Assembly (NCBI GenBank): GCA_025451715.1
Contig: JANWJY010000179.1
Span: 1 to 5,373, forward strand
Direction of reading: 5' to 3'
Source of the DNA: Fimbriimonadaceae bacterium
Lineage (GTDB): Bacteria; Armatimonadota; Fimbriimonadia; Fimbriimonadales; Fimbriimonadaceae
DNA length: 5,373 bases
The notes below the pieces were generated by a model. That model saw only the letters and a program-made list of their open reading frames with translations. It searched no databases and was not told the DNA's origin. The position numbers were made by a program, and so were the translations under genes. The first letter of the stretch is position 1. Each line of letters starts with the position of its first letter. Shown one piece after another: positions 1-4,089 of the stretch.

Positions 1-722
1 GGCGGCGTGTTGAGCATCCACCCGTTCTCCGCCTGGACCTTGTAGTCGAGCATCGGCGGCAGACCCGACGGCACGCGGTCCAACAACGACTCGCGAACGA
101 TCACGATCGTCGCGCCCGCGGGGCCGCAGTTTTTCTGCGCGCCAGCGTAGATCAGGTCGTACTTCGAGATATCGATCGGGCGTGACAGGATGTTCGACGA
201 CATGTCGCATACGACCGTCGTACCAGTCAGGTCGGGGTCGGCCATGTAGTCCACGCCCTGGATAGTCTCGTTCAGCGTAAAGTGGAAATAGTCTGCGCCC
301 GGCGTCAGCTTCAGCGACCCGTATGAGGGCGCACGGTCGTAGTTCGACTCCTTTCCGTCCCACACCACGTTGACCGTGCCAGGCACGCCCGGCTTCACCG
401 CCTTTTTCCCCCACTCGCCCGTCACCGCGTAGTCGGCCGTCCCGCGTAGGAAGTTCATCGGCACCATCGTGAACTGCAGGGACGCGCCACCTTGGAGAAA
501 CAAAACCTTGTACGAGTCTGGGATCCCCGCCAACTTTCGCAGAGAAGACTCCGCTTCTTCCGCGATCTTCATGAACGCCTTGCCGCGATGGCTCATCTCC
601 ATCACCGACATCCCCGCCCCCTGCCAGTTCATGATCTCGTCGCGCGCCTGCTCCAGCACCTCGACGGGCATCACGCCCGGCCCGGCGGAGAAGTTGAACA
701 CGCGACCCGGTGCCTGTACCAT
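1..722 (-). CDS. serC: Phosphoserine aminotransferase, N-terminal 240 residues (cut by left window edge)
   Basis: PLP enzyme that converts 3-phosphohydroxypyruvate plus glutamate to 3-phosphoserine in serine biosynthesis; in some bacteria it also serves vitamin B6 synthesis. It is cytoplasmic and usually a homodimer. The minus-strand translation starts MVQAPGRVFNFSAGPG and keeps the family hallmarks in order: FNFSAGP at 9-15, MSHRG at 43-47 (phosphate-binding Arg46), QGGASLQF at 77-84 (PLP phosphate loop), Trp104 (ring stacking), NETIQG at 151-156, CDMSSNILSRP at 172-182 (Asp173 faces the PLP ring nitrogen), and AGAQKNCGPAG at 193-203 with Lys197 as the Schiff-base lysine. The GGASLQF loop is of the Bacillus type, unlike the GGGRGQF of E. 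coli. Family members are about 360 residues, so roughly 120 C-terminal residues lie beyond position 1. The ATG at 722-720 is chosen because the homology begins immediately after it. No Shine-Dalgarno precedes it. The gene is divergent from the lipoprotein gene. Confidence 0.97.
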   Translation of the reverse strand, partial: MVQAPGRVFNFSAGPGVMPVEVLEQARDEIMNWQGAGMSVMEMSHRGKAFMKIAEEAESSLRKLAGIPDSYKVLFLQGGASLQFTMVPMNFLRGTADYAVTGEWGKKAVKPGVPGTVNVVWDGKESNYDRAPSYGSLKLTPGADYFHFTLNETIQGVDYMADPDLTGTTVVCDMSSNILSRPIDISKYDLIYAGAQKNCGPAGATIVIVRESLLDRVPSGLPPMLDYKVQAENGWMLNTP

Positions 723-728
723 GGCACT

Positions 729-734
729 AGTTTA
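729..734 (-). promoter_or_regulatory. Candidate -10 box (TAAACT) for leaderless serC
   Basis: On the minus strand TAAACT ends 6 nt before the serC ATG. It matches TATAAT at 4 of 6 positions, including the first T, the second-position A and the final T. There is no Shine-Dalgarno and no room for a leader, so transcription would start at or next to the ATG. No good -35 is visible 16-18 nt further upstream. Inference from spacing and consensus only. Confidence 0.35.
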
Positions 735-761
735 GCCGCTCGCACCGTCCGGCCCAGAACC

Positions 762-770
762 TGCCAAAAT
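762..770 (+). promoter_or_regulatory. Candidate extended -10 (TGCCAAAAT) for leaderless lipoprotein gene
   Basis: The stretch reads TGn followed by CAAAAT (765-770). The hexamer matches TATAAT at 4 of 6 positions, including the key A and the final T. It ends exactly 6 nt before the ATG at 777, and no Shine-Dalgarno lies between. This is the spacing of a leaderless start, mirroring the arrangement at serC on the other strand. No convincing -35 is seen. Confidence 0.35.
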
Positions 771-776
771 GAATTC

Positions 777-1328
777 ATGCGGGTCGTCATTGGGGTCGTT
801 TTGGTCGGTCTGGCACTATGCGGATGTGGCGACAAACCGCCGAAGGACGTTGACGACACTGAACCGGCCAAGCCGACAACTGCGAAGCAGCAGCCCGTCG
901 AGCCCGCTTCCCTCGCAGGGAAGTACGTGGGCACCCTCACCGGCGAAGAGAGGCCCGAAGACTCGCCACTGCCACCCTCAATCCGTGAAGTCGTAGGCGA
1001 TGCCGTCTTGACCCTGACCGCAGAAAACCAGCGGTTCACGATGACCCACAAGGGCCTTAACCTGGAGGGCACCTACAAAGTCGACAAAGATCAGCTCGTG
1101 CTCCAGGTCGAGCGGGTCGAGGGCGTGAACCAGGACTCACTCGCCACGGTCGACCTCGCCGCCAACAAGAAAGCCGGCAAGGAGCCCTCGAACCCAGAGA
1201 TGCTCAAGCTGTTCCAGGAGATCCTGTTCCTGACAGACTGGCGGTTCAAGCTCACCAAGGACGGGTTCGACCAGCTGGGAACAGGCAGCTCGCCACCGCG
1301 GTATCAGTTCAAACGGAAGCTCGATTAG
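777..1328 (+). CDS. Small predicted lipoprotein, beta-rich, unknown function
   Basis: A 183-residue protein that I cannot assign to a named family. Residues 1-16 form a short lipoprotein-type signal: one Arg, then a hydrophobic run VVIGVVLVGLAL, then LCGC with Cys17 as the likely lipidated residue. The box L-C-G-C is slightly atypical because its -2 residue is Cys, and Cys15 is a less likely alternative. Residues 18-45 are a Pro/Lys/Asp/Thr-rich linker. From about 47 the sequence alternates like beta strands (GKYVGTLTG, DAVLTLTAENQRFTM, EGTYKVDKDQLVLQVERV), recalling lipocalin-like or other small beta-barrel lipoproteins. A helical patch (EMLKLFQEIL) lies near 141-150, and a final strand pair ends at KRKLD. 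The ATG at 777 is chosen because it gives the signal peptide. The reading frame stays open upstream to 492, but that extension would run antisense through serC and bury the signal. Likely anchored in the cell envelope. Confidence 0.8.
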   Translation: MRVVIGVVLVGLALCGCGDKPPKDVDDTEPAKPTTAKQQPVEPASLAGKYVGTLTGEERPEDSPLPPSIREVVGDAVLTLTAENQRFTMTHKGLNLEGTYKVDKDQLVLQVERVEGVNQDSLATVDLAANKKAGKEPSNPEMLKLFQEILFLTDWRFKLTKDGFDQLGTGSSPPRYQFKRKLD

Positions 1329-1358
1329 GCTCAAACCCTGTTTTTTTCTACCTAATCG
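1322..1358. repeat. Perfect 8-bp inverted repeat with 21-nt spacer, over the lipoprotein stop codon
   Basis: CGATTAGG at 1322-1329 is mirrored by CCTAATCG at 1351-1358. The left arm contains the TAG stop of the lipoprotein gene (1326-1328). The spacer holds a minor AAAC-CCT-GTTT hairpin (1333-1343) that runs into seven T (1341-1347). The right arm sits 13 bp before a TACAAT box, where a -35 element would lie. Possible roles are an operator for the downstream gene or an mRNA 3' stem. It is not a textbook terminator because the T-run lies inside the loop. Confidence 0.5.
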
Positions 1359-1371
1359 CAAGATTCCGTCG

Positions 1372-1377
1372 TACAAT
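1372..1377 (+). promoter_or_regulatory. Candidate -10 box (TACAAT) for the NodB-like gene
   Basis: TACAAT matches the sigma-70 -10 consensus at 5 of 6 positions and lies 27 nt upstream of the ATG at 1405. The -35 position (around 1349-1354) is poor and overlaps the right arm of the inverted repeat, which would suit a regulated promoter. Based on consensus and position only. Confidence 0.4.
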
Positions 1378-1404
1378 TCTATTCTGGGGTTCGGCCCCGG
1401 GCCA

Positions 1405-2094
1405 ATGATGCCAGCCGGAATCGTCTCGCTCAGTTACGACGGCTCCCAGTTGTGCCACCTAGAGACGGTCTTCCCACAGCTCGAGGAGTGCGGGTTGAAG
1501 GGGACCTTCTACTGTGAGCCTGCGCTCCTGCTCGAGAGCCTTCCCGAGTGGGCGCACGTCCTTGCGTGCGGCCACGAGCTGGGGAACGGCGCTCTCCACG
1601 GCGCAGTGCTCGACGACGGCTCGCTCCCCGGGTGGTCGCTCCAGATGGTCGAGGACGACGTCGCAGAAGCCAAGGCGCTGATCGACGACCTCTTCCCGGA
1701 GCAGAAGCGGCACTCCTTCGCCTTCCCCTGGGGCGCGGCGCTTAGCGACGGCCTCGACGTCACACCCGCCGTCCACGGCGTCTACGAGGTCGTGCGCTCT
1801 GGAGTGCACGGCGTGAACAAGCTCCCGCCCAACCCCAAGCACGTCCTCTGTGTGCACTGCGACGACTACGACGCCCACGAGATGGTCGAGCTGGCCAAAC
1901 ACGCGCTCGAGTCCTCGACTTGGGTAGTTTTCTCCTTCGACGGTGTCGGCGCAGGAGCGCGCGCGATCGACGCGTACGCCCACCGCGACCTCTGCGGCTT
2001 CCTCGCCACAGACCCGCGCTTTACAGTGATGCCCGTCTCCGATGCCGTCAAGACGCTCGTATCGCAAAGGGCTCCGAACTACAAGCTGGTCTGA
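1405..2094 (+). CDS. NodB-fold polysaccharide deacetylase-like protein with degenerate active site
   Basis: A 229-residue protein with the linear order of a NodB/carbohydrate esterase 4 domain. VSLSYDGS (7-14) aligns with the VxLTFDDG motif 1, GLKGTFY (30-36) with the following strand, GHELGNGALHG (56-66) with GHEIGNHxxxH motif 2, and FAFPWG (105-110) with the FAYPxG motif. TWVVFSFDGVG starts near 173 and aligns with the C-terminal FHGIG motif. Catalytic members remove acetyl groups from chitin, peptidoglycan or xylan using a metal bound by one Asp and two His. Here Asp12 is kept, but the second motif-1 Asp is Gly13, the first motif-2 His is Gly62 (His65 is kept), and the C-terminal His is Asp179. 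The metal site therefore looks broken or rebuilt. There is no signal peptide, so the protein is probably cytoplasmic. Two adjacent ATGs (1405, 1408) are possible starts, and no clear Shine-Dalgarno is present. Family assignment is good; enzymatic activity is doubtful. Confidence 0.85.
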   Translation: MMPAGIVSLSYDGSQLCHLETVFPQLEECGLKGTFYCEPALLLESLPEWAHVLACGHELGNGALHGAVLDDGSLPGWSLQMVEDDVAEAKALIDDLFPEQKRHSFAFPWGAALSDGLDVTPAVHGVYEVVRSGVHGVNKLPPNPKHVLCVHCDDYDAHEMVELAKHALESSTWVVFSFDGVGAGARAIDAYAHRDLCGFLATDPRFTVMPVSDAVKTLVSQRAPNYKLV

Positions 2095-2182
2095 GCCTCC
2101 ACGAACCTGATGACAGCCAGAACACGGTACTTAGCAAAAATACTAGGTCCCTCCCTCGTCGTTCCAGTCGTCGTAGAAAAGT

Positions 2183-2190
2183 AGGTGAGG
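2183..2190 (+). promoter_or_regulatory. Shine-Dalgarno (AGGTGAGG) of the Cys-rich gene
   Basis: AGGTGA is complementary to the end of the 16S anti-Shine-Dalgarno region. The site ends 7 nt before the ATG at 2198, which fixes that start. It is the strongest ribosome site in the window. serC, the lipoprotein gene and the Fe-S gene show none. Confidence 0.65.
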
Positions 2191-2197
2191 CAAACAG

Positions 2198-2593
2198 ATG
2201 AGCAGTCCGTTGAGGTCCGTTTTGTTCACCACAGTTTTCGCGGCCACGGCCGCAGTGTCGATCCTCGTTAGCGCGTCCGGTGGAGCGTCAGGGCTCTCTG
2301 TAGGAAACCCATCGCCTGAACCGGAAGTGATGCCGCTTGATCCAGGTGTGCCATGCCCGTGCCCATGCCCGTGGTCACACGACATCCCCTTGGAGTGGCA
2401 GACCTTCAGCGCAAGCTGTTTCTACACCCCTCACGTGGGAAGCTACTGGAAGAACATCCGGACCACCAGCGTCTTCCGGTCGACCTCCGATCCGACGTTC
2501 TACTACACGACTTGCAGAAACGCTGCCCCGGGACCGTGCGTTGACTTCGTCAATGACGATCCTGGGTGCGCGCCGGGGAACTGCGCACCATAG
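2198..2593 (+). CDS. Secreted small Cys-rich protein with CPCPCP segment, unknown function
   Basis: A 131-residue protein with no family I recognise. Residues 1-26 are a signal peptide: Arg6, then a hydrophobic stretch VLFTTVFAATAAVSILV, with likely cleavage after VSA (26) or a few residues later. A low-complexity Gly/Ser/Pro linker follows (to about 50), then VPCPCPCPW (51-59). The C-terminal part is rich in Tyr, Thr and Cys. All eight cysteines (53, 55, 57, 74, 106, 114, 124, 129) lie after the signal, suggesting an exported protein with disulfides or metal ligation. The reading frame is supported by a good ribosome site, by the signal peptide and by a 6-bp gap to the pilin-like gene. Promoter signals in the 103-bp gap before it (2095-2197) are unclear; AATACT at 2139-2144 is a weak -10 candidate without a -35. 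It could be a partner or minor subunit of the pilin-like protein, which is inference from adjacency alone. Confidence 0.72.
   Translation: MSSPLRSVLFTTVFAATAAVSILVSASGGASGLSVGNPSPEPEVMPLDPGVPCPCPCPWSHDIPLEWQTFSASCFYTPHVGSYWKNIRTTSVFRSTSDPTFYYTTCRNAAPGPCVDFVNDDPGCAPGNCAP
2349..2373 (+). repeat. Short in-frame tandem repeat (TGCCCR units) encoding CPCPCP
   Basis: Inside the Cys-rich gene, three consecutive 6-bp units TGCCCG, TGCCCA, TGCCCG (2354-2371) follow an imperfect TGCCA and precede TGG. Each unit adds one Cys-Pro pair. Since a unit is 6 bp, slippage would change the number of Cys-Pro pairs without breaking the frame. Confidence 0.6.
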
Positions 2594-2599
2594 GTCAAC

Positions 2600-3271
2600 A
2601 TGAGCGCCTCCCACCGAGCATCAAATAGGTTTGCATTTACGCTGCTGGAAGTGCTCACTGTTGTGGCTGTGCTGACGATAATCGCAGCGATAGTGGCACC
2701 TGTGATCGTTCGATCAAAGGACGCGGCGCGCAAGACGAACGACCTCTCGAACATGCGCCAACTGGGGGTCGCGGCAGCGATGTATCTCGACTCCTATGGC
2801 TTTTCGCCGAGTGGGTGCACGAACGTGGTGGATGCGGGCCTTGCGCCTAAGGAGTTGTGCGCAGGGATGCTCGATCCGTATCGCGAGGGTCTTGCAAACC
2901 GCCTAGTCAAGGGACTCGCGAACAATTCAACGTACTACAGCGGCCTCGAGGCGACATATCGGCTGAGTTTTCCTGGTCTCAGGGAGTTCGGAGTGCCGGA
3001 CTATCTGATCGATGACGTCGTCCAGCAAGATATGGCCGTCGGTTGGTTGGTCGACCTCGCTCCGAGCGACAACATTCCCGAAATCGAACCCTATCTCAGT
3101 TCTTCATTGACCGGGCGCTATCGCCGGCTCCTCCTAGACGGTTCGGTGCAATGGCGGCACCACCAGCTTGTGAACATTCGCAAGGGCGGCCCGAAGGGTT
3201 GGATGCCGATCATGCTGTTTGCCGACGTGGACGAACCATGGGTGATCTCGAAAAGCGATTTCTTGCATTAG
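2600..3271 (+). CDS. Type IV pilin / pseudopilin-like protein (prepilin N-terminal methylation motif)
   Basis: A 223-residue prepilin-like protein. A 12-residue leader with Arg6 and Arg10 precedes the prepilin peptidase site A12/F13 in FAFTLLEV, with the conserved Glu at mature position +5 (Glu17). Ala rather than Gly at -1 is tolerated and common in DG-type prepilin families. The hydrophobic helix spans 13-36 and is followed by KDAARKTNDLSNMRQLGVA, the usual pattern of large prepilin paralogue families in Planctomycetes and Armatimonadota. Cys73 and Cys87 could form a disulfide. Near the C-terminus, RRLLLDGSVQW (Asp180-Gly181) resembles the DG end of the H-X9-DG processing-associated domain, but the His ten residues before the Asp is Leu. 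Expected at the inner membrane and then in a pilus or type II-like pseudopilus. The start has only AGGT four nt upstream, overlapping the previous stop, so translational coupling is likely. No pilus assembly genes are in the window. Confidence 0.9.
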   Translation: MSASHRASNRFAFTLLEVLTVVAVLTIIAAIVAPVIVRSKDAARKTNDLSNMRQLGVAAAMYLDSYGFSPSGCTNVVDAGLAPKELCAGMLDPYREGLANRLVKGLANNSTYYSGLEATYRLSFPGLREFGVPDYLIDDVVQQDMAVGWLVDLAPSDNIPEIEPYLSSSLTGRYRRLLLDGSVQWRHHQLVNIRKGGPKGWMPIMLFADVDEPWVISKSDFLH

Positions 3272-3618
3272 GCACGAGCATCTACGCGAGCTTGTTCTTG
3301 GCTTACGGCGTGCGCTCGCTCGTCATCGGCGTGAGCAGCCCGCTCTGGATGCTCGTCGAGGGCCTGCTTGCCGCCGCAATTGGCCTTTTCGGGTTCTGGC
3401 GCCTTTCAAACGGGGCTCCGCTCGTTCCTACCGTGCTCCTCGTGTCGCTGATCCACGTCGGAATCAGACTTGGTGAACCGATGTTCTCAGGCTTGACCGA
3501 CTCGCACATGCAGCCGTTGTTCGTCTTCGTTTTGTTCCTCGGCGGGCTGGTTCTCACGTCGGTCTGGTTCCTCGTATCACGCCTGATCGCCAATTCAATC
3601 GTTGGAGCGAGAGCTTGA
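3238..3618 (+). CDS. Small four-helix integral membrane protein, unknown function
   Basis: A 126-residue protein without a family I recognise. After a short charged start (MGDLEKR) it has four predicted membrane segments at about 9-31, 35-55, 61-79 and 92-114, with Arg/Lys mostly in the loops and the tail SRLIANSIVGARA. The chosen ATG overlaps the end of the pilin-like gene by 34 bp. The frame is open further upstream to 3043, but that extension is Arg/Pro/His-rich, soluble-looking and a shadow of the pilin gene. No strong ribosome site is visible (GTGGACGA lies before the ATG), so expression probably depends on translation of the gene before it. It shares size and helix count with the next gene, so the two may be a pair of membrane partners, though they show no obvious sequence similarity by eye. 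Confidence 0.75.
   Translation: MGDLEKRFLALGTSIYASLFLAYGVRSLVIGVSSPLWMLVEGLLAAAIGLFGFWRLSNGAPLVPTVLLVSLIHVGIRLGEPMFSGLTDSHMQPLFVFVLFLGGLVLTSVWFLVSRLIANSIVGARA
3604..3607 (+). promoter_or_regulatory. Shine-Dalgarno (GGAG) supporting a TTG start
   Basis: GGAG lies 7 nt before TTG at 3615, a proper spacing. It supports the TTG start, which shares TTGA with the stop codon of the preceding gene. Confidence 0.55.
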
Positions 3619-4061
3619 GCCCTGCTCGAATCCTGCAACTGGCGCTGTTCGTGCTCACGTTCGTGCTCTTCAGGGCCGTGGGCGAGCTAACGCTCGTGTA
3701 CCTCGGTCATGAGTCTGTCGGTCTTCTAGGAGCGATGGCTCTCGCCTCTCAGCACGCGCTCATCGTCGGGCTGCTCGCCGTGCTGCTCGCATCGAAGTTT
3801 GGCGAGCGCACTTACCGACTGGCGCCGATGATGCTTCTGTCGCTTACGCTCTTCCTCGGCATGTTAGGGTTTGGGGTCTCGCGGGACTGGAGCCAGTTCG
3901 GAACCTTCGTCGAGGTATCGCTCGACACAGCGTACGTGATGGCCCTGACCGTGCTCGCGTACTTTGCCTCAATGGTGTTGGCGAGAAGCGCGCGGCTCCC
4001 AGACATCTCAGAACTGCAAACCATGCCGGACGCTCCATTGAGTCCCGACGAGCCGGACTGA
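3615..4061 (+). CDS. Second four-helix integral membrane protein, unknown function, TTG start
   Basis: A 148-residue protein with four predicted membrane segments at about 5-29, 35-59, 69-88 and 102-124, then an acidic, proline-containing soluble tail ending SPDEPD. No family is recognised. The start is TTG, overlapping the upstream TGA as TTGA, with GGAG at the right distance; this is a typical coupled junction. Starting at TTG gives a complete first membrane helix. The next in-frame ATG (in GAMALAS, residue 41) would remove that helix and much of the second. Charged residues within or beside helices (Arg20, Glu24, His47, Arg90, Asp91, Asp104) could be functional. It closes the compact block that starts with the Cys-rich gene. 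No terminator is visible in the 28 bp before the Fe-S gene, so read-through is possible. Confidence 0.75.
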   Translation: MSPARILQLALFVLTFVLFRAVGELTLVYLGHESVGLLGAMALASQHALIVGLLAVLLASKFGERTYRLAPMMLLSLTLFLGMLGFGVSRDWSQFGTFVEVSLDTAYVMALTVLAYFASMVLARSARLPDISELQTMPDAPLSPDEPD

Positions 4062-4089
4062 CGAGCGGCCCCGGTATCCTTCCTCACCA

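Noticed and set aside
492..776. Upstream extension of the lipoprotein reading frame to 278 residues
   Set aside because: The extension runs antisense through serC, is Arg/His/Pro-rich and would bury the lipoprotein signal peptide; the ATG at 777 explains the protein better.
671..1072. Minus-strand open frame of 133 residues opposite the lipoprotein gene
   Set aside because: It overlaps the serC start and the lipoprotein signal, has no ribosome site and shows no recognisable domain.
1333..1347. AAAC-CCT-GTTT hairpin followed by T-run as an intrinsic terminator
   Set aside because: The stem is only 4 bp and A/T-rich, and its right arm is part of the T-run; too weak to call a terminator.
1459..2067. 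Long open frame (202 residues) on the minus strand
   Set aside because: It is antisense to the NodB-like gene, whose motifs are clear; the open frame is a by-product of high GC third positions.
2349..2373. TGCCCR repeats considered as part of a CRISPR or regulatory array
   Set aside because: They are 6-bp units inside a coding frame with no spacers; explained by the Cys-Pro protein repeat.
3043..3237. Longer version of the first four-helix membrane protein
   Set aside because: The added 65 residues are a frame-shifted shadow of the pilin-like gene, with soluble Arg/Pro/His-rich composition; the ATG at 3238 starts just before the first membrane helix.
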